Shown in pieces: positions 1 to 9,677 of a stretch of DNA of 64,000 bases. The stretch is from the NCBI GenBank assembly GCA_009841435.1, contig VXLW01000002.1:38718-102717 (forward strand), given 5' to 3'. The position numbers and the translations under genes were made by a program. The notes beneath the pieces were generated by a model, which searched no databases, had not been told where the DNA came from, and was given only the letters and a program-made list of their open reading frames with translations. This DNA comes from Dehalococcoidia bacterium (GTDB taxonomy: Bacteria > Chloroflexota > Dehalococcoidia > Tepidiformales > Tepidiformaceae). How positions within the stretch are numbered: the first letter of the stretch is position 1; each line of letters starts with the position of its first letter.

Positions 1-3000
1 GTGCGGAGGATGGCGAACTCCAGCGAGCGCGTCTGCGCGGCCAGGTAAGAGAAGACGATGAAGCCGAGGGCCGTGAGCAGCAGGACCGCGCCGAAGGAGA
101 GGAAGAGGATGCCCTCCCAGCTGGCGGCGACGAGCGGGTCGGAGGATTCGAGGGCGAAGAGGGCGGCTTGGTCGTGGACCTGGCCGGCACGGATGCCCTG
201 CTCCTCGAGCCACTCGGGCGTGAGCTCGACCCCCTCGACGCTGCCGAGCCAGACCTCGTTCGGCGTAATGCCCCCGGCCACGCGCGGGATGCCCGCGCCC
301 GCGCCCCGCAGCGTGGGCAGGTCGGCAACGAGCAGGTGGTCGCGGCCGCCGGGGTAGTAGCCGGGGAAGAGCTCGAACGAGCCGGCGACGCGCGCCGTCA
401 GCACCTGGCGGTTCACGCGCAGAGGGAAGGTGTCGCCCGGGGCGACGCCGGTGGCTTCGAGGAACGACTCGCTGGCGAGCACGGGCAGGGGCTCGGGGGA
501 GCGGCGCAGGCGCAAACCCACCGCGGTCACGGAGAAGCTGTCGTAGTTGAAGCTGACCTGGGCGGCGTAGCGGCCGCGGTCGTTGTCGACCTCGGCGCGC
601 GTGATCGTCGTTTGCGCCGACCCCGAGGCGCCGGTGATCGACTGGTAGCGGTCGAGCGACTCGAAGGGCTCGATCGTCACGGCGTCGTCGCGGTCCCCGC
701 CCTCGGGGTATGCCACGAGGTTGTCGAGCACGGCGGTCACTCGGCCGGGGGCGGCGGCGAAGCGGCGGACGCTGAGGAAGACGGATTCGACCTCAAGCTC
801 GCCGGTCAGGTCGGGCGGGCTGTTGCGGGGGTTGAAGGGGCGAGTGAGGTCGACCACGTAGAGAAGCCAGCCGTCGTCTTCCTCGACCGGGTCGCTCACG
901 AACAGGTACTCGTAGAGGAGCCCGTTCCCGTCGCGCACGCGGATGCCGGGACGGGCGGCGTTGCCGGGGAGAGAGATGCGCGTCCAGATGCCGAGGGCGC
1001 GGGAGTCGGCGGGCACGACGGCGCCATCGGGCAGATCCGCATCCTCGCCGGGCTGGAGGTTGGCGAGGAGCGAGGGGAGGTCACCCCCGAAGTCGTTCCG
1101 CCAGAAGGCGACGTCGGCAAAGTTCTCGCCGACGCCAAGGAGCTGGGCGGAGACGGAGCGGGCGGCGGTGGGCACGTACGAGACCTCCATGCGCGCGGCG
1201 GCGCTGGCCTCGCCGAGCCCGTCCATCGACTCGAAGAACTCCTCCATCCGCTCCGGGGAGAGGCGCGAGGGCGTGCGGATGTCGACGATGCGGCCGGGGG
1301 CGCCCGCCTCGTAGGCGGCGCGATCCTCGAAGCTGCGGTCGAGCGTGGCCCGGAATCCCGCGGCGAACATGCCCACGGAGGTCGCCAGCAGGAGCAGGAG
1401 GATGAGGCGGCTGTAGTGGAGCGGGCTCCGCACCATGCGCCAGAGGCCGAGCAGGATGGTGGCCCCACTGAGGCCGCGCAGCGCCCACGAGGCCACGCGC
1501 AGCACGACCGGGAAGAGGCGCAGGAAGACGAGCGCGATCATGAGCGTGAAGAGCGCCGGTGAGACGAGAAGGAGCGGGTCGGCGGAGAGATCCCCGAAGA
1601 GGTTCTCGGTCACGAGCGAGCCCCGCTGGCGCAGCTGGTAGAAGAGGAAGGCGCCCACGCCCACGAGCACGAGGTCGAGGTAGTAGCGCAGGAAGAGCGG
1701 CTGCTTCGGGGGACGGGCGAGGCTCTGCTTGTAGTGCACCACGCTCGCCCCGGAGGCGCGGTAGGCGGGCCAGAGGAGGGCGACGAGGGCGAGCACGGCT
1801 CCGAGCGCGGCCATGCCGAAGGCCTCGGCGGTGAGCGTGACCTGCAGCAGTTCGCCCTGGCTCAGGTCGGCGAAGGGCGGCGTGGGCCCCAGCAGGCGGA
1901 TCACACCGGCGGCTACGAGCGGTCCGAGAACGACCGCGAAGATCGTGAGCGCCGACCCCTCGACCAGGTAGACGGTCATGATCTGGCCGAGGCCCGCGCC
2001 GCGGCTCTTGAGGAGCGCGATCTCTCCCGCCTGGCGCTCCACCAGCATCGTCGCCACCAGCACCAGGTAGTAGAGGGCGATACCGACGATGAGGAGCATG
2101 AGCGCGAAGAGCGGCAGCCGCGTGAAGAACAGCTTCTCCTGGTACTCGAAGATGACGTCGGGCAGCTCCGTGCGGAGCACGGACAGCTCGAGTTCCGCCC
2201 GGATCGCGCGATCAAGCGCTCGCAGGTTGCGTTCGTAGCGCTCCGCGTTGCGGCTGTTGACCCGCTCGGTGTCGATGAAGGCGAAGGTCTCGAAGGTGCC
2301 GTCGATGGACGGCAGGTAGGGGGCGATCACCTCGACGAAGGTGCGCTCGTCGATGATGAAGGGGAACGTCGGCCAGCGCGTGGTGTCGACCACGAGGCGG
2401 TGGGCGTTGCCGAACCAGTACTCCTCCCCGGGATCGTTCGGCTCGACGAGCCCGACGATGGTGATCTCCACGGGGTCGACGTCCTCGCGCCAGAAGGGTT
2501 GAAGGTCGAAGGTTTCGCCCGGGCCGACGCCGAGGCCGCGGGCGGCGGTGGCGCTCATCCAGACCTCGATGCTGGGGCGCTGGAAAACGTCGGTCGTGGG
2601 GGGCGCGGGGGTGGGAGCGACTCCCTCGACGAGGGTCACGTGATCCTCTACGTCGGAGAAGAACAGGAAGTGAGCGCGGGCGCGCAGGTCGTCGTCGTAG
2701 TCGATCGGGACGCCGGGCTCGGCCAGGAAGAAGGTGGAGGTACGGGCGTAGAGCCCCGTGTCCTCGATGATGCCCCCGCCGTAGCGCCCCAGCAGCGAGA
2801 AGGTGGTGTCGCGGCGTTCCCGGTAGATGTCGGGCTCGCCCGGCTGGCTGTTGCTGACGACCTTGAGGTCGAGTTCGAGGGGGTCCTGCTGGCGGAGGGT
2901 GAAGCTGAGGCCGAGGTCGCGCACGGCGTCGGAGTAGAGGATGACGCTCGACATGAGGGCGGAGGCGAGCACCATGCCGAAGATGACGGTGGCGAGCAGC

Positions 3001-3059
3001 CGCCAGTTGGCGAGGCTTCGCTGGGCGACGATCCGAAGGAGGGAGACGAAGCTTGTCAT
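1..3059 (-). CDS. Large FtsX-like ABC transporter permease, 3' end beyond the window
   Basis: The frame is open from an ATG at 3059 to the left edge (about 1019 codons) with no stop, so the C-terminus is missing. The protein begins MTSFVSLLRIVAQRSLANWR, followed by a first membrane segment at about residues 20-40, a large extracytoplasmic domain, and a membrane cluster at about 305-575 containing the FtsX/MacB-type stretch 'MLVERQAGEIALLKSRGAG'. A second extracytoplasmic region follows. The last visible residues (about 980-1019) begin a second FtsX-type membrane block ending 'SLEFAILR'. Two membrane blocks separated by long external domains are typical of LolCE/MacB-like permeases that export or extract lipids, lipoproteins or peptides. 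No ATPase gene is visible here. It is paralogous to, and divergent from, the gene at 3154. The family call is firm; the substrate is unknown. Confidence 0.85.
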   Translation of the reverse strand, partial: MTSFVSLLRIVAQRSLANWRLLATVIFGMVLASALMSSVILYSDAVRDLGLSFTLRQQDPLELDLKVVSNSQPGEPDIYRERRDTTFSLLGRYGGGIIEDTGLYARTSTFFLAEPGVPIDYDDDLRARAHFLFFSDVEDHVTLVEGVAPTPAPPTTDVFQRPSIEVWMSATAARGLGVGPGETFDLQPFWREDVDPVEITIVGLVEPNDPGEEYWFGNAHRLVVDTTRWPTFPFIIDERTFVEVIAPYLPSIDGTFETFAFIDTERVNSRNAERYERNLRALDRAIRAELELSVLRTELPDVIFEYQEKLFFTRLPLFALMLLIVGIALYYLVLVATMLVERQAGEIALLKSRGAGLGQIMTVYLVEGSALTIFAVVLGPLVAAGVIRLLGPTPPFADLSQGELLQVTLTAEAFGMAALGAVLALVALLWPAYRASGASVVHYKQSLARPPKQPLFLRYYLDLVLVGVGAFLFYQLRQRGSLVTENLFGDLSADPLLLVSPALFTLMIALVFLRLFPVVLRVASWALRGLSGATILLGLWRMVRSPLHYSRLILLLLLATSVGMFAAGFRATLDRSFEDRAAYEAGAPGRIVDIRTPSRLSPERMEEFFESMDGLGEASAAARMEVSYVPTAARSVSAQLLGVGENFADVAFWRNDFGGDLPSLLANLQPGEDADLPDGAVVPADSRALGIWTRISLPGNAARPGIRVRDGNGLLYEYLFVSDPVEEDDGWLLYVVDLTRPFNPRNSPPDLTGELEVESVFLSVRRFAAAPGRVTAVLDNLVAYPEGGDRDDAVTIEPFESLDRYQSITGASGSAQTTITRAEVDNDRGRYAAQVSFNYDSFSVTAVGLRLRRSPEPLPVLASESFLEATGVAPGDTFPLRVNRQVLTARVAGSFELFPGYYPGGRDHLLVADLPTLRGAGAGIPRVAGGITPNEVWLGSVEGVELTPEWLEEQGIRAGQVHDQAALFALESSDPLVAASWEGILFLSFGAVLLLTALGFIVFSYLAAQTRSLEFAILR

Positions 3060-3138
3060 GGAGCAGCGGACAGCGTACAGGAGAGCGCCGCGCTAACGCG
3101 CGGGCGGGGTGCTGTGCGCGTGAGCGGCTCCGGACCGC

Positions 3139-3144
3139 TACCCT
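3139..3144 (+). promoter_or_regulatory. Probable -10 box (TACCCT) of the permease at 3154
   Basis: TACCCT ends 9 nt before the ATG at 3154, and no Shine-Dalgarno sequence lies between. This matches the short-leader pattern seen elsewhere in the window. No good -35 box is visible, so this is weak on its own. The 94-bp divergent gap (3060-3153) must also hold the promoter of the leftward permease. Confidence 0.35.
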
Positions 3145-3153
3145 TGTGCGCGC

Positions 3154-6100
3154 ATGGGGAGCCTTGCCGTCCTCTGGGCGTTGCTGTTGCGCCACGTCTT
3201 CGCCAGCTGGCGGATGCTGGCGGTGCTCGCCCTCGGCGTGCTGGTGGCTTCGACGCTGCTGGCCAGCGCCCCCATCTACGCCCGCGCCATGGCCGACCTC
3301 GGCCTCAAGTTCACCGTGCGCGACGAGCTGCGAGGCGAACCCTCCATCCGCGCCGGCATCGAGGCGCAGCAGCTGGCCACGCCCGACTCCCTCGCCGTCC
3401 GCGAAGCTGTCGAGCGGCGGATCGACGAGCGGCTGGGGTGGTTCGCGCTCGAACGCTCGGTCGTCGTCGAGTCGGCGCGGCTCACGATCGGGCGGACGGG
3501 CGAGGAGTCGCGAACCAGCAATCCGCTGGGCGTGCTCTACGCGCTCGAGGGGTTCGAGCAGCACGTCACCGTGCTGGAGGGACACCTGCCGACACCCGGC
3601 GGCCCCGGCGCGCCGCTGGAAGTCGCGATGGGCGCCCGTGCGGCCGCGGTGGCGCGGCTCGCCCCCGGCGACCACTTCCTCCTGATCGAGGAGATCGACA
3701 ACTGCGACCGCATCATCCCGCAGGGGCTGCAGCCGCAGCTCCCCTGCGACCTGCAGGTGCGCGCGCGCTACGCCGTGCCGGCGGTGCTCACGGGCATCAT
3801 CGCGGTCGAGAATCCGGACGCTTCGTTCTGGGCGGCGATCAGCGACCGTTACGTGATGCCCTCCGCCCCGATCGCCGACTCGGGCCTGGTCTCGCCCATG
3901 GTTGCGCACGTCGACGCCGTCCTCGGCGACCTGGCGGTGCGCTACCCGGGACAGAAGCTGACGCTGCGCTGGAACGTGCTCGCCGACATCGACCAGCTCG
4001 ACCAGGGCAATTTCGAGCGGGCGCGCGAGGACATCCTGGCGCTCAACCAGGACCTCCGCATCTACAACGGGTACGCGACCAGCCAGCTTACGGTCACGCT
4101 CGACGCCTTCGGACGGAGCGCGGACTTCCAGCGGGCGCCGCTCACCATCCTGCTGATCCAGATCGCGGCGATCGCGCTCTTCTATGTGGCGCTCATCTCC
4201 GTGGCCGTGGTGGAGCGCCAGGGCGAGCAGATCGCGCTGCTGCGCGGGCGCGGGTCGAGCACGGCGCAGGTGGTCGGCCTCTACGCCCTCGAAGGGCTCG
4301 CCCTCGGCCTGCCCGCCATCCTCGTGGCGCCCTTCATCGCCGCGGGCGTGACCGCCCTCCTCGGGTTCACGCCCGTCTTCAGCGACATCTCCGGCGGCCA
4401 GCCCTTGCCGGTCTCCTTCGACCCGCTCGCCTTCCCCCTCGCCGCGCTCGGGGCCGCGCTCTCGATCGTCGCCCTGACCGCCCCGGCGTTCCTCGTCGCG
4501 CGGCGCGGGCCGCAGGGGCAGCGCCGCGCGCTCGCCCGTCCGACGGCCGGTCTCATCCAGCGCTACTACCTCGATGTGGTGCTCGTGGGGTTCGCCTTGC
4601 TGGCCCTGTGGGAGCTGAACGAGCGCAATTCGGTGTACACGCCTTCGGCAACCGGCGGCGTCACGAGCGATCCGCTCCTGCTCGCCTCGCCCGCGCTGAT
4701 CATCGCGGCCGCGGCGGCGGTGCTGGCGCGCCTCTACCCGATCGCGTTGCGCGCCGTCGTGGCAGTTGCCGGTCGCGTGGCCGGGGTGGCCGTGGCGATG
4801 GGCCTCTGGCAGCTCGTCCGGAGGCCGGGGCCGTACACCCAGCTCGCCCTGCTCCTGATGATGGCCGTGGCGGTCGGCATGTTCGCCGCCAGCTACACGA
4901 GCACGACGGAACGCTCGTACGAGGACCGCGCGCGCTTCTCCTCTGGCGTCGAGGTACGCGCACTCGCCGGCGACACCACCTTCCTGCCCGCCGACCCGAC
5001 ACGGCTGGAGGATCAGGTCGGGGGAATCGAAGGCGTGGACGACGTCTCCGCCGTCCTGAGGTTGCAGGGCGCCATCGCCACGCCCAACAGCTCTGGCCCT
5101 GAGGTGGCCGTGCTCGCCATCGGCGGGGACGCGGGCGACCTGCTCTGGTGGCGGGAGGACTTCGCCGATCGCCCGCTCGAAGCCATCCTCGACCGCGTCG
5201 ACAGCGGTGAGATCCTGCGCGGCATGCCCATTCCCCCGGGCTCGACCGAGCTCTCCGTGTGGGTGAACCCCGCCCTCGAACGCGCCACCGTGACGATCTG
5301 GGCGCGCGTGCGGGACGCGACGGGCCGGCACGACCTGCTGCCCTTCGGGAAGCTCGACTTCAAGGGTTGGCAGGAGATGCGGGCTGTGGTTCACGACGAA
5401 CAATTCCGCCCGCTCCAGGAGCCGCTCGTGCTGGTCGCGCTCATCCTCACGGAGCCTGCGAACCAGTTCAACGCGAGCGACGAGCCCGTCTACATCGACG
5501 ACCTCTCCTCCGTGGACCCGGACGGAACCCTGAACCTGCTGGAGGGCTTCGAAGGAGTTGTCCGCTGGGAAGCCGTCCCCAGCGCGGAACGGTTCACGGA
5601 TAGCCTCCAGCTGAGCCGCGAGGAGGTCCGGTCGGGGTCGCAGGCGGCGCGCCTCGGCTTCCGGCGCGGCACTACGGGCGAGCGGCGCGGCCTCTTCCCC
5701 GCCGACCGCGGCATCCCCATGCCCATCCTCGCGAGCGAGGCATTCCTCGAACGGAACCGGCTGGAGGTCGGCGACGAGGACCTGCTCGAGATCGACAACA
5801 TCATCGTGCCCGTCGTCGTGCGGGGCGTGTACGAACGATTCCCCACCCTTCCCGCCCTCGACGGCCCCTCCGTCGTGCTCAACCGCGACCAGCTCCTGCG
5901 CTGGGGCTACATGGTCAGCACGGTCCCCGGGGACCTCTCGCGTGCGAACGAGGTGTGGCTCGACCTGGCGCCCGACGCCGACCGCTGGCAGATATTCGAG
6001 GCGCTGGACGAGCTGGGTCTGCGGCGCGTTGTGGACCAGGAAGCGACGCTCGAGGCGGTTCGCTCGAACCCGCTGATCGCGGCGAGCGGAACCGGCATCC

Positions 6101-6504
6101 TCTCGGTCTCGTTCGTGGCCACGCTGGTGCTGGTGGCGGTCGCGTTGCTCGTCTCGCTGTGGATGGCGATCCAGCGGCGGCGGGTCGAGTTCGCGGTGCT
6201 CGGGGCCATCGGGCTGACGCGCCGCCAGGTGATGGCGGTGCTGGGACTGGAGTACGCCATCGTGGGGGTGGTGGGAGTGGCCGCGGGCGTGCTCGTCGGG
6301 CAGTTCGTGGGGCGCCGCATGCTCTCCTTCCTCGACGTGACAGAGGCGGGCCTGCCCGTCGAACCGGGCTTCGTACTGCAGACGGAATGGACGTTCGTCA
6401 TCGTGGGCGCGGCGGCGGTGGCGGCGGTGTTCGCCGTGGCGCTGGTCGCGACGGTCCAGGCCCTCTCGCGCACCTCCGACGCGGCCGTGCTGAGGACGGA
6501 GTAG
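3154..6504 (+). CDS. Large FtsX-like ABC transporter permease
   Basis: An 1116-residue membrane protein. The N-terminal segment (about residues 15-40, 'ASWRMLAVLALGVLVASTLL') and the following 'YARAMADLGLKFTVRDEL' resemble the start of the divergent gene ending at 3059, so the two are paralogues. Membrane helices cluster at about 330-360 ('TILLIQIAAIALFYVALISV' followed by 'VERQGEQIALLRGRGSS'), 370-570, and at the C-terminus (about 970-1110) with a second FtsX block containing 'RRRVEFAVLGAIGLTRRQVM'. Long external domains lie between. The family exports or extracts lipids, lipoproteins or small molecules using a separate ATPase, which is not present here. ATG 3154 is chosen because it directly precedes the hydrophobic segment and is preceded by a -10-like box. 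Confidence 0.85.
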   Translation: MGSLAVLWALLLRHVFASWRMLAVLALGVLVASTLLASAPIYARAMADLGLKFTVRDELRGEPSIRAGIEAQQLATPDSLAVREAVERRIDERLGWFALERSVVVESARLTIGRTGEESRTSNPLGVLYALEGFEQHVTVLEGHLPTPGGPGAPLEVAMGARAAAVARLAPGDHFLLIEEIDNCDRIIPQGLQPQLPCDLQVRARYAVPAVLTGIIAVENPDASFWAAISDRYVMPSAPIADSGLVSPMVAHVDAVLGDLAVRYPGQKLTLRWNVLADIDQLDQGNFERAREDILALNQDLRIYNGYATSQLTVTLDAFGRSADFQRAPLTILLIQIAAIALFYVALISVAVVERQGEQIALLRGRGSSTAQVVGLYALEGLALGLPAILVAPFIAAGVTALLGFTPVFSDISGGQPLPVSFDPLAFPLAALGAALSIVALTAPAFLVARRGPQGQRRALARPTAGLIQRYYLDVVLVGFALLALWELNERNSVYTPSATGGVTSDPLLLASPALIIAAAAAVLARLYPIALRAVVAVAGRVAGVAVAMGLWQLVRRPGPYTQLALLLMMAVAVGMFAASYTSTTERSYEDRARFSSGVEVRALAGDTTFLPADPTRLEDQVGGIEGVDDVSAVLRLQGAIATPNSSGPEVAVLAIGGDAGDLLWWREDFADRPLEAILDRVDSGEILRGMPIPPGSTELSVWVNPALERATVTIWARVRDATGRHDLLPFGKLDFKGWQEMRAVVHDEQFRPLQEPLVLVALILTEPANQFNASDEPVYIDDLSSVDPDGTLNLLEGFEGVVRWEAVPSAERFTDSLQLSREEVRSGSQAARLGFRRGTTGERRGLFPADRGIPMPILASEAFLERNRLEVGDEDLLEIDNIIVPVVVRGVYERFPTLPALDGPSVVLNRDQLLRWGYMVSTVPGDLSRANEVWLDLAPDADRWQIFEALDELGLRRVVDQEATLEAVRSNPLIAASGTGILSVSFVATLVLVAVALLVSLWMAIQRRRVEFAVLGAIGLTRRQVMAVLGLEYAIVGVVGVAAGVLVGQFVGRRMLSFLDVTEAGLPVEPGFVLQTEWTFVIVGAAAVAAVFAVALVATVQALSRTSDAAVLRTE

Positions 6505-6581
6505 GAGCGCGCTGCCGGATGGGTGGGCACATTTCGAAACGGACGGGGTAATTCGGCGTTTCGCTGGCTAGGGTGGGCCCC

Positions 6582-8822
6582 ATGATGCGCCGGGCTCGTG
6601 CCTCTCTCCCGCTGTTCGCCTGCCTGCTTCCCCTCGCAGCGGCCGCGTGTGGCGGGGAGAGCATCCCTCCCGCCCCGGGCCCGGCGCATCAGTCTCCAAC
6701 TGCTACGGCGAGCCCGTCGCCGGACTACACCGCTATCCGAACGCGGGTCGCCACCCCTACGTCGACCGCTGTCTCGACTCCAGCTGCCACACCGGTGACC
6801 ACCCCCAGCCCCGCACCGTCTCCCACCGCCACGCCAACCCCCACGCCGGGGCCACACGGCATCGAGTTCATACCCATCACGCGGGGCGAGCCGCGCCCGC
6901 TGCCTGCGGACATCGCGCTCTACTACCGGGTGGGTCCTTGCACCTCGTGCGGCTACGGGTTCGGCGACCTCAGGCGGATTCTGTTCGATGAGGCGCTGGG
7001 TGAGTATCGCGAGGATCGGCCGCTGGTCTTCTTCGACGTGAAAGGCATGGTGGAGAGCGCTGCCATCAGCCACAGCGGTCAGGAGATGGCCGCCGCAGTC
7101 TGCAGCGCCGGCCTGTGCGAGTTGGGAGTGGGCCACCCCAGCGCCGACGCAGTCGAGCATGTGTGGGTGTCCCACAATGCTGGCTCGACCTGGAGCAATG
7201 CCGGTGAGGTGCTGCCGGGCGCGTGGATTCTGGAAGTAACGGAGACAGACGTGCTGGTCCAAGAGTGGAACCTGTGGGGGAGGCGCGAGACGCTGGGCTC
7301 CTTGACCGATTCCGAGTGGGAGGAGATGTGGGCGCGTCTCTCGCACCTGGTGCCAGGCGGGCGCGAGGGGTGGGAGAGCCGAACCCGATGGATAGTGTCT
7401 GGCGAGGCGGACGTGCCCCCAACCGCTCCGAGCCCTCCGGCGTTGGGGAATGTGAGCTGGCGGCCGGCGGACCGCTGTTCCAACGGGGCGCTTCCGTGGA
7501 CGGCCGAGGCGCAGGGTGACCGTCTGCTAGCGCTTGTGGACGAGGAGGGGGCGGTCCGGCGGGTCTACGGCACGAGCGAACCGCTGTGGGCCAGTGCGCC
7601 TGGCGGAACGACCATCCGAGAGACCCCCAGCTGTGCGGTGAGGGAAGTGCTCGTCCAGGAGATTCGGTCCTACGACGCCGGCATGCAGTACACCGCAGGG
7701 GTTGCGCTCTTCGACCTGGAGTCGGGGAGCGTCCATGAAGTCGAAGGACTGTCCCTGCCGGAGGGGTTCGATCCAGAAGCGGACGGATCACAGGAGGAGT
7801 ACTACCACTTCTGGACAGCCCGCCCGGCCCCGGTCATCGAAAGTACGATGCGCGACCCAGCGATCGAGTTCACGCCGCTGACGATGGGCCAGCCGCGGGC
7901 GCTGCCAGTGGGCTTTGCTTTCTACTTTGGCGTGCATTCCTGCGAGGGTGTCTACGACATCCTCAGGGTTGTCGCCGGAGAGGATGGGAGCACTCCGCTT
8001 GTGGAACGCCCGTATGCATTTTTCGACGAAGAGCCTGGCTACCTGCAGTCCTTCGAATGGGGGCCACATGGCCAAAGACTGGCCGTCCTCGTGTGTGAAC
8101 GGGGATCCTGCACCTCTGGGCACGGGCCGGCGAGTGACGACGCCATCCGCGCCCTCTGGGTGTCAGCCGATGGCGGCCTTGCCTGGGAGCGATGGGGCGA
8201 GGTTCCTCAGGGCGGCTGGATAGCGAGGGTCTCCGAGGAAGATGTCGCCCTCGAACACTTCCTCGCAAGTAGCGAGGTGGAACGATCCGTTCTGGGTCGT
8301 GTCTGGTGGTTCCGTGCCGGGGAGGCCATCGGTCCACCGGAAGGCTTCGACACGGACCGCTTCGTGGGGTGGCGAGCGGTCGGTGGCGACGGTCAGGACG
8401 CAGTCTGGAGCGTTCGCGGTGAGCCGGGGGGCTTTGTGACGGCCTCGGGCCTACGGCTGGCCTCTCCGCCGGCCATGAAGGACGATGCGGCGGAGCGGTG
8501 GTGGCCGGTTGCGAACAGCCCACATGGCGCCCTCCTCTGGGGGATGCCGTGGAGCGATGGGGCCGATCTGTTTGCCATTACGGACGGAACTGGAGCGGTA
8601 GAAGGCGCGTACTCGTGGACGGGTACCGGCAGCCCCTTGAATCTGACGGCCTTCCTAGGCGAGGAACTCGTGGTGGGAGCTCTTGGCCCCTGGGATTGCG
8701 GAGTCCCCCGGACTACATCCCTCGTCGACCTCGAAACGCTCAGAGTTCATCCCATCGTGGACATCAAGCGTCTCGTGGGGACGGCCATCCTCGTGGACGC
8801 CTTGGCACTACCACCCGACTAG
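6582..8822 (+). CDS. Lipoprotein with two tandem homologous halves
   Basis: A signal peptide ends in a lipobox (LAAAAC), followed by a Thr/Pro/Ser-rich linker to about residue 93. The rest consists of two related halves of roughly 330 residues each. The first begins IEFIPITRGEPRPLP and the second IEFTPLTMGQPRALP. Both continue with a Cys-containing segment, 'RPLVFFD' or 'RPYAFFD', then 'AVCSAGLCELG' or 'LVCERGSCTSG', then 'VWVSHNAGSTW' or 'LWVSADGGLAW'. The latter resembles BNR/sialidase-type Asp-box strands, so each half may be a beta-propeller. It is probably surface-anchored. ATG 6582 was chosen over the upstream GTG 6573 because a TAGGGT -10-like box at 6569-6574 overlaps that GTG. The stop overlaps the convergent neighbour's stop through CTAG. 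Function unknown. Confidence 0.8.
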   Translation: MMRRARASLPLFACLLPLAAAACGGESIPPAPGPAHQSPTATASPSPDYTAIRTRVATPTSTAVSTPAATPVTTPSPAPSPTATPTPTPGPHGIEFIPITRGEPRPLPADIALYYRVGPCTSCGYGFGDLRRILFDEALGEYREDRPLVFFDVKGMVESAAISHSGQEMAAAVCSAGLCELGVGHPSADAVEHVWVSHNAGSTWSNAGEVLPGAWILEVTETDVLVQEWNLWGRRETLGSLTDSEWEEMWARLSHLVPGGREGWESRTRWIVSGEADVPPTAPSPPALGNVSWRPADRCSNGALPWTAEAQGDRLLALVDEEGAVRRVYGTSEPLWASAPGGTTIRETPSCAVREVLVQEIRSYDAGMQYTAGVALFDLESGSVHEVEGLSLPEGFDPEADGSQEEYYHFWTARPAPVIESTMRDPAIEFTPLTMGQPRALPVGFAFYFGVHSCEGVYDILRVVAGEDGSTPLVERPYAFFDEEPGYLQSFEWGPHGQRLAVLVCERGSCTSGHGPASDDAIRALWVSADGGLAWERWGEVPQGGWIARVSEEDVALEHFLASSEVERSVLGRVWWFRAGEAIGPPEGFDTDRFVGWRAVGGDGQDAVWSVRGEPGGFVTASGLRLASPPAMKDDAAERWWPVANSPHGALLWGMPWSDGADLFAITDGTGAVEGAYSWTGTGSPLNLTAFLGEELVVGALGPWDCGVPRTTSLVDLETLRVHPIVDIKRLVGTAILVDALALPPD

Positions 8823-9562
8823 CGGGCGCCCTGGGGGGAGACGAGGATGGCGTCGGCGCCGGCGGGGCTGGCTCCGGCGGGGGCGAGGATGGCGATGTGG
8901 TCGCCGTCGATGATGGGCGCGTCGTACGGCTCGACGAAGTAGAGGGGTACGCGCGCCAGTATCTCGACTGTGATGGGCCCATCGGGCCCGGCCAGGACAA
9001 CATCGGCGCCGCCGTCGCTGGGGTAGACGGTGATGGATTCGACTCGGCCCCAGAGGACGGGCCGATGGCGCGGGTTGCTCAGCATCTCGACGCCCGTGAA
9101 GCCCGCGGGTGAGCGCGCCAGGCCGTCGGCTCCGGGCGCGCCCGCGTCCCGGATGGCGATCACCTGGCGGATGACATAGTTCCGCACCGGGTCCCGCTCG
9201 CCGACGAAGGTGAGCCAGGTACCCGGCTCGATGCGGGAAGGGAGGCCGGGGACGAACGCCTCGAGCGTGAGGCCGGGGGAGAGCGTTGCCGTGAACGCGT
9301 CCCCCTCGATGTTGGCGGGTAGCAGCGTGAGCGTCGCGCCGTTCGCCTCGCGCACGTCGAAGGTGGCGGCGGGGTTGGCGGGCGGAGGCGTCACGAACGG
9401 CCCCGCCTCGGGGGGCGCGTCGCTGCCGGCCGACTGCGAGACCACGAAGGCCACGATCCCGCCCCCGACGAGCAGCGCCAGCACGAGCACCGCCGCCGCC
9501 ACGGGCGCGACCAGCCGGCGCCTCGACGGCGAGGGCGGCGTCAGGGGCTCTTCGAGTGCCAC
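8819..9562 (-). CDS. Membrane-anchored protein of unknown function (DUF5666-like)
   Basis: A 247-residue protein with a short Arg-containing cytoplasmic start (about 1-16), one membrane helix (about 17-42, 'LVAPVAAAVLVLALLVGGGI') and a Pro/Ala-rich stretch. The extracytoplasmic beta-rich domain has two comparable parts, 'GTWLTFVGERDPVRNYVIRQV' and 'LWGRVESITVYPSDGGADVVL'. Short beta-barrel repeats of the 'G.V..I' type recall DUF5666 or OB-like modules, but this is inference. It converges on the lipoprotein at 6582 with a 4-bp overlap and is divergent from the NHL array. No catalytic motif is evident. Confidence 0.65.
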   Translation of the reverse strand: MALEEPLTPPSPSRRRLVAPVAAAVLVLALLVGGGIVAFVVSQSAGSDAPPEAGPFVTPPPANPAATFDVREANGATLTLLPANIEGDAFTATLSPGLTLEAFVPGLPSRIEPGTWLTFVGERDPVRNYVIRQVIAIRDAGAPGADGLARSPAGFTGVEMLSNPRHRPVLWGRVESITVYPSDGGADVVLAGPDGPITVEILARVPLYFVEPYDAPIIDGDHIAILAPAGASPAGADAILVSPQGAR

Positions 9563-9644
9563 GCGCCAATCATAGATGGCAAGAGATGTCGCGCGTGGGG
9601 TCGGTAGCCTGGGAGGGGATGGGATATTCGGGGTTGCCTTCTGC

Positions 9645-9662
9645 TATGGTCGCGCGGATGCC
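9645..9662 (+). promoter_or_regulatory. 18-nt element shared by the leaders of NHL genes 1 and 4
   Basis: TATGGTCGCGCGGATGCC lies 15 nt upstream of the GTG of the first NHL gene and recurs exactly at 16935-16952, 15 nt upstream of the fourth. TATGGT could be a -10 box. The element may be a promoter/leader duplicated with the gene. Confidence 0.5.
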
Positions 9663-9677
9663 TCGCGGGGGTGATGC

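Noticed and set aside
1734..5102. Very long plus-strand frame through the permease region
   Set aside because: It is antisense to, or out of frame with, the two permeases and reads as Arg/Ala/Glu-rich low-complexity sequence, a common artefact of GC-rich DNA.
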